DNA of 64,000 bases from Pseudomonas mucoides (GTDB lineage Bacteria; Pseudomonadota; Gammaproteobacteria; Pseudomonadales; Pseudomonadaceae), in the NCBI RefSeq assembly GCF_015461845.1, contig NZ_JACOPW010000001.1, forward strand, positions 620,001 through 684,000, given 5' to 3'. Positions 46,990 to 56,056 of the stretch are shown here, one piece after another; positions within the stretch are counted from its first letter, which is position 1, and each line of letters starts with the position of its first letter. The position numbers and the translations under genes are program-made. The notes under the pieces were generated by a model that searched no databases, was not told the DNA's origin, and was given only the letters and a program-made list of their open reading frames with translations.

Positions 46990-48378
46990 TTAAAACGGAT
47001 AAGCGCGACGTTTGTGTTGCACCGAGTTCCAGTGATCGCTGGTCAGCTCCGCGATGATCCAATCGCTGTTGAATCGCCCGATACCACTGTTTTTCTCGCC
47101 GCCAAACATGTTGTTCGGATCATCATTGACCGAGATGTCGTTGATGTGAGTCATGCCGGCTCCAGCGCATGTGCCTCGTCACGCGCAGTGATGATCGGCG
47201 CTACAGGACAAAATTGCTCAGCCTGGGCCAAGTCACTCATGTTATCGACATTGACGAACACATGAGGCGGCAGTACCTACCCGTGTGCAGCGCCACCGAG
47301 CAACAACTCGATGCTTTCGGCTTTCGCCGCCTCGATCCGGGCCACTGCGCCCTCCAACTGGCGACGGTTGATCAGCGGGCCAATGACTGTATCTGCAAGG
47401 TCAGGATCGCCGACTTTCAACTGGCGAACGCGCTCGACAAACGCTTCGACGAAATCCTTTTGCAACGAGGCGTCGACGATAATCCGGTTACTGCTCATGC
47501 AGATTTGACCTTGGTGCAGGAAGCGCCCCACAACGGCGGCGTGCACCGCCAGATCGAGGTCCGCGTCATCAAGCACCACACACGGAGCATTCCCACCCAA
47601 CTCCAACCCGACTCGCTTGAGCGTCGGGCCTGTGACTGCCAACGCGCCCAATGTGCCGCCCGACCCGAGTCGATCCCGTGAAGAAGATGAATTTTGGAAT
47701 CGGGTGCAGGGTAAAGGCATCACCCAAATCAGCCACGTCTCCCACGACCACGTTCAAAACTCCCGGCGGAAAACCGGCCTCTTCGTAAATTTTCGCCAAC
47801 AACAAACCACCGGTCACCGGCGTATCGTCGGCAGGCTTCACGACGACGGCGTTACCGAGTGCCAGCGCCGGTGCGATAGACCGATTGGAAAGGTGTATCG
47901 GCCAGTTCCAGGGACTGATAACCCCGACCACACCCAATGGTTTACGGTAAACGCGGCTTTCTTTGTCGGGGGTGTCGATTGGCAGAATGCGGCCGACGAC
48001 TCTCGAAGGCATGGCCGCGGCCGTGATCATGGTCGAACGTACCGCTGACCACTCGATTTCGGCTTTGGTACGCGTGCTGCCTGACTCACGAATCAATCAG
48101 TCGACAATTTCTTCGTGCCTGGCTTCCAGTACGCTAACGGCGCGCATGAACAAGGCTGAGCGCTCATTAGGTAACGTCTGCGCCCATGCTTTCTGCGCGG
48201 TTGCTGCCGCCTGGTAGGCGTCGTCGAGGTCGCTAACATCACCCAGCGAAAGCTCGGTCAGCAGGGCGTTGTCATAAGGGTTGCGGTTCTCCAGGACCTT
48301 GCGCGTACTTCCGGAACGCCAGGCCCCGGCGATGTATTGGCCAGTAAAGTTTTGCCACGGTGTTGGGCGGTCAGACAT
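46990..48378 (-). pseudogene. Decayed vanillin/benzaldehyde-type aldehyde dehydrogenase
   Basis: From 48378 the minus strand encodes an ALDH start (MSDRPTPWQNFTGQYIAGAW) like that of the intact gene at 56057. A TGA replaces Trp after EARHEEIVD at about 48098, a frameshift lies near 47660, stops interrupt the C-terminal part, and about 35 residues are deleted between DEAHAL and GMTHINDI. The frame ends with a recognisable ALDH terminus ([12 protein letters not shown] ... AYPF) at 46990. The catalytic GQICMSSNR is still readable. Multiple lesions mean no function. Confidence 0.88.
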
Positions 48379-48396
48379 GGGTGTTCTCCGGTTGAT

Positions 48397-50208
48397 TCAA
48401 AGTAGGTCAGCGCCAGTATTCTTCTTGCTTGCCAGCCTGGAAGTCGCGAGGTTTTCCAATTGCTGGTGCAGTGCAAGGGTGTGATGTTCATCAGTTCGGT
48501 GGTGAGCGAAAAGCTGAGCAATCGCTGCGCATTCGAACGCAGCAATGAGCAGTGGAGAGGCCTTTTTTTCGAGGCTGATCAGACTTGTCAGAAGACCCCT
48601 GACTTGATCATAAATTCGTGCCTGAGCAGGTGGGGCAGGTGTATCCGAGATCTTCAGTGCGAGCCGCGCAATGCGCTTGCACAGGCGCTTGCGCTGGGAG
48701 CCTGGCGATGAAGGAACCAACCATCGGTAGGTCAGCACGGCAGTGAACACCCCGCCCAGAATTGCCAACATCTGCAACAGGGTATGTTCAAGGGAGGTGT
48801 CTACCTGCAATCCAGGTTGAGCGATTAACAAAAAGGTCATGTTCAGGTCGATGGCCAGTTTTGCTGTACCGGGCCGAGCCATGAGCAACGCTCCGATCAT
48901 CAAAAACGGTGCGATAACCAAGGCCAGCTCCCACACCGTTCCCACTTCAGGTAACAGCCAAAAACGGCAGGTCACGCCAAGAACGGCTCCAGCGGTCGAG
49001 CCAACAAGTACGTCTTTTAACGCCGCACTGGCGTGGCTATGGCTGGAGAACAGCGAGGCGAACAACACGGCCGTCATGACCATCATTGGACCGTCTGACC
49101 AACCCAGGCCCCACCACATTGCGGTGGCGATGGACATCGCAATCAAGGGTCTGGAGCCCGCGAGGCATGTTGCGTGCCAGTCGCGCTGTTGAGTTGATTG
49201 CAACGCTTCCCTGCCTGGCGTTTCACAAGCATTCAACGCTGCAAAGACGCGTTGTAATTTTTCAACGAACAGCGTGCCTGCGGCAAGGTTTTCAGTGTTT
49301 TTGTGGACCTCATTGATCACCGCGAGCACCATTGCAGCTGCCGATTCAGGATGAGTTGCTACCAACAGGTCAGAGGGAAATCGGAGTTTTTCGCCAACAT
49401 CGAAATGGCTACTTACGAGCAAATCGACAAGCGCGCCCAGCGTGTCGCGAGTGCGAAAGACCCGTAAACGCATTGTTCGAGAACCTGTAGCAATTTCATC
49501 CAGGCACAGATCAAGCGCCGCTAGTTCCTGCAACAGCGCACTAAAACTTTTGGCATCGTGTGCAGTGCCTGCCTGCAACCTTTTGAGGCTGTAGTGAACG
49601 CTGGCCACAATCAGCGCATCGAGTCGGTTGTACACGGATTCCAGGGACGCGGACTTGCCTGTAAACGTCCATGAAAAACAAGCTGAAGCCAACACGCCGA
49701 TGACGGTGCAATAGATTCTGCCAAGGGCTAGGTCCACATCGAGCACGGGGTCTTGAATACCAAACAGCGCGACGATCGCTGCGGTGTAGCCTGCCAGCAC
49801 AAAACCGTAATTTCGAAAATGTCGAAACAGGTTTCCATACCCGGCGCACGCTGCGATCCAGGCTGCCAGTACGAGCATTAGCCAGTGCTGCTGATCAAAG
49901 AACACCGTCAGCAAAAGTCCGCCTGCCATGGCTCCCACCACCGTACCGATCAGCCGCGCGCCGATGCGTTCGATCAAGAGGCCTCGCGTAGGTTGCGCCA
50001 CCAGCCAGACTGTCATCGCAGCCCACCAAGGATGGTGCAGGTCCAGCATTTGAGCGATGACCAGCGCCAAGAGAGCTGCCGTGGTTGTGTGCAGACTGAA
50101 AATCAGTGCTGACCGAGAAGGCCACTGAAGCTCGGGCTGCATGCCAAAACGGCCTATCAAGCGACCGAATGATTGAGTGATCCACTTATTCATTTGATGA
50201 ACTGACAT
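48397..50208 (-). CDS. FUSC-family (AaeB-like) aromatic acid efflux protein
   Basis: About 603 residues with two hydrophobic blocks of membrane helices (about residues 25-170 and 345-480) separated by soluble regions, and the FUSC signature HHPWWAAMTVWLVAQPTRG near 54 repeated as SDGPMMVMTAVLFASLFS. AaeB-type proteins export aromatic acids when they build up. The start at 50208 has AGG upstream; MNKW at 50193 has none. Divergent from the permease at 50410, with a 10-bp inverted repeat between them. Confidence 0.8.
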   Translation of the reverse strand: MSVHQMNKWITQSFGRLIGRFGMQPELQWPSRSALIFSLHTTTAALLALVIAQMLDLHHPWWAAMTVWLVAQPTRGLLIERIGARLIGTVVGAMAGGLLLTVFFDQQHWLMLVLAAWIAACAGYGNLFRHFRNYGFVLAGYTAAIVALFGIQDPVLDVDLALGRIYCTVIGVLASACFSWTFTGKSASLESVYNRLDALIVASVHYSLKRLQAGTAHDAKSFSALLQELAALDLCLDEIATGSRTMRLRVFRTRDTLGALVDLLVSSHFDVGEKLRFPSDLLVATHPESAAAMVLAVINEVHKNTENLAAGTLFVEKLQRVFAALNACETPGREALQSTQQRDWHATCLAGSRPLIAMSIATAMWWGLGWSDGPMMVMTAVLFASLFSSHSHASAALKDVLVGSTAGAVLGVTCRFWLLPEVGTVWELALVIAPFLMIGALLMARPGTAKLAIDLNMTFLLIAQPGLQVDTSLEHTLLQMLAILGGVFTAVLTYRWLVPSSPGSQRKRLCKRIARLALKISDTPAPPAQARIYDQVRGLLTSLISLEKKASPLLIAAFECAAIAQLFAHHRTDEHHTLALHQQLENLATSRLASKKNTGADLL

Positions 50209-50272
50209 CCGCAGCCTGATAAGGGAAACGCAGCCGCACGCGGCTCTCATTGCCATGGTGCATGCCGACGAG

Positions 50273-50314
50273 AAACCAAAATATCATATTTCCTGCTATT
50301 TAGGATTTTGGTTT
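50273..50314. promoter_or_regulatory. 10-bp inverted repeat in the exporter/permease divergent promoter
   Basis: AAACCAAAAT (50273-50282) and ATTTTGGTTT (50305-50314) are exact complements, 22 bp apart. The right arm ATTTTGGTTT recurs exactly at 60371-60380. A candidate operator for the IclR regulator encoded at 52644. Confidence 0.5.
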
Positions 50315-50409
50315 ATTTTATCTTTACAGGATTTTTGCTTCGTAATAGATTTAGCCTCAGTCAAGGGCACCTGCCTGCCCAGACAATAAAAACAATAAGA
50401 GGCCAGTTC

Positions 50410-51771
50410 ATGCATACGCCTACACCCAGCAATATCCTCTGCGACGTCGTTGACGCCCTCCCTGTCAGCCGGTTGCAATGGGAGGGGCTCGCCCTCTGCG
50501 TACTGGTCGCAGTGCTAGACGGATTCGACACCCAGATCGTCGGTTTTCTGGTGACTGCCATGGCATCAACCTTGAACGTAACGCCCCAAGCCTTGGCACC
50601 GGTGTTCGCGGCGGGTTTATTTGGTTTGATGCTCGGCGCACTGCTACTGGCCCCTATGGCGGATCGCTTGGGGCGCAAGAGAATTCTGGTGTTGTCGATC
50701 CTGCTGTTCGGCACATTCGCGTTACTGACCGCTTTTGTTAACAACGTCTCGCAGTTGCTCGTCGTGCGCTTTCTGACCGGCATAGGCCTCGGCGGGGCAA
50801 TTCCCAACCTGGTGGCGCTGATCTCTGAATACAGCCCGCGACGTTACTCGCGCAGTGCCGTGACGCTGCTGTTCTGTGGCATGCCACTGGGCGCCATGCT
50901 GGCTGGCTTGACGGTCGACCAACTGCTCGCTACCTGGGGGTGGGAAAACCTTTTCCTGATCGGTGGCGCGCTGCCGTTGCTGGTCGCCGGCGTTGTGGTG
51001 TGGCGGCTTCCAGAGTCGGTTGAGTTCCTCAGTCGCCAACCCGGCAGTCGTGCTGCCCTCAGCGCTATCATTAAACGGCTCGCACCCAACCTCGCAGAAC
51101 TGCCCGCCAGTCTTGGCCAACTACGCCAACAGGCAACCTCCTCTACCTCCCTGAGTCGTCTTTTCACAGCCGGCATGTGGCGCCGCACCCTGCTGCTTTG
51201 GCTGCCGTATGCCATGAACTTGCTGATTTTGTACTTCATTATGAGTTGGATCCCGACGCTGTTAGTGGCAGCCCATGCACCGCTGAGCATGGGCATTCGC
51301 GCCATCATTCTCTTCAGCCTGGGAGGTGTGATCGGCTCGGTCGTACAAGGCTGGCTGATGAACCGCTGGGGGTCGGTCAACGTATTGACCATCGAATTCA
51401 TGGGCTACCTGACAATCGTGCTGGCGCTCAGCCAATTGCCTGTTTCTATTTATTCGCTTTTCCCCGCAATGTTGTTGCTGGGCATTTTGGTGCAAGGCGC
51501 GCAGGCAGGTCTTAACGCTTTGGCCGCCGAGTTGTACCCACAGGAAATACGCTCCACAGGCATCGGCTGGGCACTTGGCGTCGGGCGAGTGGGTTCCATT
51601 ACAGGGCCCGTTTGCGGCGGCTTGATGTTGGCAGCCGGCTGGGTTTTGACAGAGATCCTCAGCGCAGCGTTGGTTCCGGGAATCATCGCGCTGACGGCGA
51701 TTACCTTGCTACGACTTGACCCCGCGAGCAAACAACAACCCACACCCTCACAGTCTGTTACACATCATTGA
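50410..51771 (+). CDS. Aromatic acid:H+ symporter (AAHS family MFS)
   Basis: About 453 residues, 12 TM segments, with LDGFDTQIVGFLVTAMAS in TM1 and ADRLGRKRILVLS in loop 2-3. The start at 50410 has AAGAGG upstream; the frame extends to 50308 but would include the operator. First gene of a plus-strand run leading to the FAH hydrolase, IclR regulator, flavin hydroxylase and extradiol dioxygenase, so it probably imports the aromatic substrate of that route. Confidence 0.86.
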   Translation: MHTPTPSNILCDVVDALPVSRLQWEGLALCVLVAVLDGFDTQIVGFLVTAMASTLNVTPQALAPVFAAGLFGLMLGALLLAPMADRLGRKRILVLSILLFGTFALLTAFVNNVSQLLVVRFLTGIGLGGAIPNLVALISEYSPRRYSRSAVTLLFCGMPLGAMLAGLTVDQLLATWGWENLFLIGGALPLLVAGVVVWRLPESVEFLSRQPGSRAALSAIIKRLAPNLAELPASLGQLRQQATSSTSLSRLFTAGMWRRTLLLWLPYAMNLLILYFIMSWIPTLLVAAHAPLSMGIRAIILFSLGGVIGSVVQGWLMNRWGSVNVLTIEFMGYLTIVLALSQLPVSIYSLFPAMLLLGILVQGAQAGLNALAAELYPQEIRSTGIGWALGVGRVGSITGPVCGGLMLAAGWVLTEILSAALVPGIIALTAITLLRLDPASKQQPTPSQSVTHH

Positions 51772-51790
51772 TGCAACCAGAGGCATACCC

Positions 51791-52642
51791 ATGAAAATCG
51801 CAAGCTTCGTTTACCAAAACCGTTCCACGTACGGCATTGTTAAAGGTGACCACGTCATTGACCTGGAATCACTCAAGTCTCACCTGGGTGCGGACCTCAA
51901 AGAAGCCATCGCGCGCAATCGACTGAGCGAACTGGGGGCTGATGCGCTGAAAGACCTGCCTCGCCTGGCATTGAGTGAAATCACCTTTTTGCCGGTCATT
52001 GCCAACCCAGGCAAAGTGCTCTGCATCGGGATCAACTACGCCACGCATGTGCGCGAGACTGGTCGGGACATGCCGACCTACCCGATGATTTTCACCCGCT
52101 TTGCCGACAGCCAGACCGCACACCTGCAGCCCATCGTTCGCCCAACCGTGTCCCACAAGCTTGACTTCGAAGGTGAACTGGCCGTGGTGATCGGCAAGAC
52201 CGCTCGCCACGTCAAACCGGAGGACGCCTTGGACTACGTCGCCGGCTATGCCTGCTACAACGACGGCAGCGTACGTGACTGGCAGAAGCACACGATCCAG
52301 TTTGTTCCAGGGAAGAACTTCCCGGCCACCGGTGGATTCGGCCCATGGATGGTCACCAGCGATGAAATCGTCGACCCGCAGGACCTGGAACTGACGACTC
52401 GTTTGAACGGCGAAGTGATGCAACACACGCGCACCAGCGACATGATTTTCGATGTGCGCAAGTTGATCGAGTACTGCACCGCGTTCACTGAACTGGCCCC
52501 TGGAGACGTAATCGTCAGCGGCACCACCGGCGGCGTTGGTGCATTCCGCGAGCCACCAGTCTGGATGAAGCCGGGCGATATCGTCGAAATCGAAATCGAG
52601 CGCATTGGTATCCTGCGCAACAGTATTGTAGACGAGAGCTGA
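51791..52642 (+). CDS. FAH-family hydrolase of a meta-cleavage route
   Basis: A 283-residue fumarylacetoacetate-hydrolase-fold enzyme: GINYATHVRE near 75, DFEGELAVVIG near 118 (metal Glu residues), CYNDGSVRDWQ near 152, LAPGDVIVSGTTGGVG near 235. AGAGG precedes the ATG, 19 nt after the permease stop. With a hydroxylase and extradiol dioxygenase in the same run, it probably hydrolyses or decarboxylates/hydrates a ring-cleavage product; the exact reaction is open. Confidence 0.82.
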   Translation: MKIASFVYQNRSTYGIVKGDHVIDLESLKSHLGADLKEAIARNRLSELGADALKDLPRLALSEITFLPVIANPGKVLCIGINYATHVRETGRDMPTYPMIFTRFADSQTAHLQPIVRPTVSHKLDFEGELAVVIGKTARHVKPEDALDYVAGYACYNDGSVRDWQKHTIQFVPGKNFPATGGFGPWMVTSDEIVDPQDLELTTRLNGEVMQHTRTSDMIFDVRKLIEYCTAFTELAPGDVIVSGTTGGVGAFREPPVWMKPGDIVEIEIERIGILRNSIVDES

Positions 52643-52643
52643 C

Positions 52644-53465
52644 ATGCAAAAACCGTTTGATTCCGAAGACACCACCGAGCACCTGGCAGACAGCAAAGGC
52701 TCCAGCCTGGAGCGGATGCTGCGAATTCTCGACCTGTTCACCGAGCACCATCCCATCTGGACGGTCGACGGGATGGGAAATGCGCTGGGGTTCACACGCT
52801 CCACTGCCTACCGTTATGTACGCGAACTGGCCGAGGCCAATTTGCTGTTTCAGGTGGAGGCCGGTCGCTATGCGCTGGGCGCGAGAATCATCACCTGGGA
52901 TCGCCAACTGCGCGTCAGTGATCCGTTGGTACGCGCGGCGCACTCCCTGGAGTCGACCTTTCCGCAATGGGGTGCCGAGCAAGCCTGGTTGGTGTGTCGG
53001 CTGTTCAAGGATCAAGTGGTCTGTATCCATCAAACCGGCAACCTTTCCAACCAAGTGAGCTACTCGCGAGGATCGCCAAGACCTTTGTTCATGGGAGCGA
53101 CCTCTAAAGCGATCCTCGCCAACATGGGCTCACGGCATCAAAGCCAACTGTTTCTGGAAAACCCGAGTGACATCGAGTCCAGCAACCTTGGCAAGACTTG
53201 GGAGGTGTTCCGGCGCTCGCTCCAACGCTTGCGCCGCCAGGGATATGTGCTGAGCACCAGCGAAGTCGATGCTGACGTCTTTGGCCTCGCGGCCCCCATA
53301 TTCGATGGCGACGGCAAAGTGGTGGGCAGCATCAGCTGCGTGCGCCCGACCTCGCAACGCGATAGCGAACAGGATGAAGTGCAAGGCCAGCAAATCCTCG
53401 CCCTTGCCGACAATCTTTCACAACTCATGACCGCGCTGGCGCACAGACCAGAAGTACTGGACTGA
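52644..53465 (+). CDS. IclR-family transcriptional regulator
   Basis: A 273-residue IclR protein. Winged HTH with DGMGNALGFTRSTAYRYVREL near residues 40-60, then the effector-binding domain. It resembles the regulator at 38991 (both share the AYRY/TYRY HTH and DPLVRAA/DPMIQAA regions), so the two are paralogues. It starts one base after the FAH stop codon. Probably controls this catabolic run and the exporter through the inverted repeat at 50273-50314. Confidence 0.87.
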   Translation: MQKPFDSEDTTEHLADSKGSSLERMLRILDLFTEHHPIWTVDGMGNALGFTRSTAYRYVRELAEANLLFQVEAGRYALGARIITWDRQLRVSDPLVRAAHSLESTFPQWGAEQAWLVCRLFKDQVVCIHQTGNLSNQVSYSRGSPRPLFMGATSKAILANMGSRHQSQLFLENPSDIESSNLGKTWEVFRRSLQRLRRQGYVLSTSEVDADVFGLAAPIFDGDGKVVGSISCVRPTSQRDSEQDEVQGQQILALADNLSQLMTALAHRPEVLD

Positions 53466-53494
53466 CCAGCCCGGCGGTCACCGAGGGAATAAAA

Positions 53495-55150
53495 ATGACA
53501 ACCCTTACACCCGTGAATACTGACGTACTGATTATCGGTGCCGGCCCGACAGGACTCACGTTGGCCAACCTCCTCGGACAGGCCGGCGTGCGTACGACCA
53601 TTCTTGATCGTAAAGCCGGCACCGTGACTGAACCGCGTGCCGTTTCGATCGACGATGAGTCGCTGCGAACCATGCAGGCAGCCGGGCTGGATGAAGCCGT
53701 GTTGGCTGACGTCGTCAAAGGCTACGGCGTTCACTACTTCGACAAGCCAGGGGGACGTTGCTTTGGCAAGGTCGAACCTGTCGGCAAGCAATACGGCTAC
53801 CCCAAACGCAATGCGTTCAGGCAACCCCTGTTCGAACGCACGCTGATGCAAGGTATGGAGCGTTTCCCTAGCCTGACTCCGCTTTTCTGCCATGAACTGA
53901 TCGACTTCACACAGAACGCCTCAGGCGTTCTCGCTCGAATACAAAATGCGGCCGGTGACACGGTTGAGGTGCACGCCCAGTACATGGTTGCCTGTGATGG
54001 CGGCAGAAGCCCGGTTCGAAAACAACTGGGTATCGATATGGTGGGTTCCAGCTTCAAGTCCCGATGGTTGGTCGTGGATCTGGATCAGGACGATGACCCG
54101 TTCTGGCAGACTCGTGTGTATTGCGACGCGCAGCGACCTGTCGTAGAAGTGCCCGGCCCTCATCAGACACGTCGCTTCGAGTTCATGCTCAAAGACGACG
54201 AGACTGATGAGCAAATGCTCAGCGACGCTAGCCTTGGCAACTTGCTGCGGCCGTTCCGGGGTGAAAAAGCTTATTCGCTGGTGCGCAAAGTGGTCTACAC
54301 CTTCCACGCCAGGGTTGCCTCTCGCTGGCAGGAAGGTCGTGTTTTTCTCGCCGGTGACGCTGCGCACCTGACCCCACCCTATGCGGGCCAAGGCATGAAC
54401 AGTGGTGTGCGTGATGCGCATAACATCGCCTGGAAACTTGTGGCGGTACTCCGGGGACAAATGGCGAAAAGCGCCCTCGAGACCTATGAAAGCGAACGCC
54501 GCGATCATGCCTGGGCGCTGATCAAGCTGGCGCTGAATCTCGGGGTGGTCATGGCGCCGGCTTCAGCCTTGCGCGCCAAACTCATTACCAGCACCTTCCG
54601 CGTGATCGGGCTGATCCCGCCTCTGCGCGATTACTTTCTGCAAATGAAGTTTAAACCAAAGCCTCGTTTTACCCAGGGCCTGGTGTTATCCCAAGGTAAG
54701 GCCGGCAACCTGCGCGCCGGGACCATGCTGCCGCAGCCGACTCTTTTCGACTCTCACGGCTGCGCGCAACTGTTGGATGAGCACATCGGCCCGGGCTTTG
54801 CCTTGATTCAATATGGCGATCTGCGCAGCCAACGCATGGATCAACTGCAGCACCCGCTCTGGACCCACCTGGATGCCAAGCGCATCGTGATCATTCCACA
54901 AGACGCTCCGCTTCCGCCCCCTTTGGCGGGACTCACGATCGTACATGATCGCAACGGTGAGTTAAGCGCACTGTTTGCCGAGGCCAGCACCTTCCTGCTG
55001 CTACGTCCCGACCGCTATGTCGCCGCCATATTTGACCAGGCTCAGGAGTCAGAAACAGCTCTGGCTCTTCAGTCCTTGTTGGGCATTGCACAGGCTACGA
55101 CAGTCGCCGTCGCGGCTGCCAATACCGCCCATTCCCCAGTTACTCTTTGA
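53495..55150 (+). CDS. MhpA-type FAD aromatic hydroxylase
   Basis: A 551-residue class A flavin monooxygenase like 3-(3-hydroxyphenyl)propionate hydroxylase. GAGPTGLTLANLLGQAG near residue 14, CDGGRSPVRKQLG near 168, AGDAAHLTPPYAGQGMNSGVRDAHN near 287, and the thioredoxin-like C-terminal domain after about 400. It should add a hydroxyl group ortho to an existing phenol, preparing the ring for the extradiol dioxygenase encoded next (start 14 nt beyond). The side chain of the substrate cannot be read from the sequence. Confidence 0.85.
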   Translation: MTTLTPVNTDVLIIGAGPTGLTLANLLGQAGVRTTILDRKAGTVTEPRAVSIDDESLRTMQAAGLDEAVLADVVKGYGVHYFDKPGGRCFGKVEPVGKQYGYPKRNAFRQPLFERTLMQGMERFPSLTPLFCHELIDFTQNASGVLARIQNAAGDTVEVHAQYMVACDGGRSPVRKQLGIDMVGSSFKSRWLVVDLDQDDDPFWQTRVYCDAQRPVVEVPGPHQTRRFEFMLKDDETDEQMLSDASLGNLLRPFRGEKAYSLVRKVVYTFHARVASRWQEGRVFLAGDAAHLTPPYAGQGMNSGVRDAHNIAWKLVAVLRGQMAKSALETYESERRDHAWALIKLALNLGVVMAPASALRAKLITSTFRVIGLIPPLRDYFLQMKFKPKPRFTQGLVLSQGKAGNLRAGTMLPQPTLFDSHGCAQLLDEHIGPGFALIQYGDLRSQRMDQLQHPLWTHLDAKRIVIIPQDAPLPPPLAGLTIVHDRNGELSALFAEASTFLLLRPDRYVAAIFDQAQESETALALQSLLGIAQATTVAVAAANTAHSPVTL

Positions 55151-55164
55151 TCGCGGAGTTTTCC

Positions 55165-56013
55165 ATGACGACCCTCCAGACTTCGACCCCTGCTCAACTG
55201 TGCTACCTGCACCTGGCAAGCAAAGAACCTCAACGCCAGGTAGATTTTTATACGCGAATGATGGACATGCGCGCATCGCCACAAGCAGATGGCAGCCAGG
55301 TGATGCGGGGGCCGAAACGAGCGGCAATCATTTCGCCAGCCGACCATAGCGGCCTGCTGGCCGCTGCCTTCAACCTCCACTCCAACGCCAAACTGGAAGC
55401 GCTGCGTCAGAACCTGATTGAGCGTGAATGCCAGATGGATCCGGTGACCTCGCCTTTACTTGAGCCAGGCGCGTTTGCCATTCGGGATCCACAGGGTCGC
55501 CAGACAATATTCGGCGTAGTACTTCCCGATACAAGTGCTGAACTGCAAGGCATGCCGTCGAGGTTGCAGCACGTTGTGTTCCAAACCACCGAGCTTGAGA
55601 CGATTATCGACTTTTACGTCAACACCGTTGGCTTCACCATTTCCGACAACGTGGTCGACCAGGAAACCGGCCAGCTCATGGTGTGTTTCCTGCGCTCCGA
55701 CGACGAGCATCACTCCCTCGCCTTTTTCCGTGGGTCGAAGAATGAATGGGACCACCATTGTTACGAAACCAATGAGTGGAATGACATTCGTGATTGGGGC
55801 GACCGGTTTGCCAAGGAGCGCATCAGCATTTTCTTCGGCCCTGGCCGTCATGGTCCGGGCAACAATCTGTTTTTCATGGTGGTCGATGCCGATCGGAACC
55901 GACTGGAATTCTCGGCCGAACTTGAACTGGCGCCAGCAGACCTTGAAGCCGGCGTATGGCCGCAGAGTGAGCACACTCTTAACTCCTGGGGCCGCGCCTG
56001 GATGCGCACCTGA
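55165..56013 (+). CDS. Type I extradiol ring-cleavage dioxygenase (VOC superfamily)
   Basis: A 282-residue two-domain VOC protein the size of 2,3-dihydroxybiphenyl/catechol 2,3-dioxygenases. Likely iron ligands: His in RLQHVVFQT near 134, His in WDHHCYET near 199, Glu in NRLEFSAEL near 251. GGAG lies 8 nt before the ATG at 55165; a TTG at 55147 overlaps the hydroxylase stop. It probably cleaves the catechol made by the MhpA-type enzyme. Confidence 0.8.
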   Translation: MTTLQTSTPAQLCYLHLASKEPQRQVDFYTRMMDMRASPQADGSQVMRGPKRAAIISPADHSGLLAAAFNLHSNAKLEALRQNLIERECQMDPVTSPLLEPGAFAIRDPQGRQTIFGVVLPDTSAELQGMPSRLQHVVFQTTELETIIDFYVNTVGFTISDNVVDQETGQLMVCFLRSDDEHHSLAFFRGSKNEWDHHCYETNEWNDIRDWGDRFAKERISIFFGPGRHGPGNNLFFMVVDADRNRLEFSAELELAPADLEAGVWPQSEHTLNSWGRAWMRT

Positions 56014-56056
56014 TTTTGCAGGGAAGTCAATCCATTAAATTGATCGAGTCGCCTAA

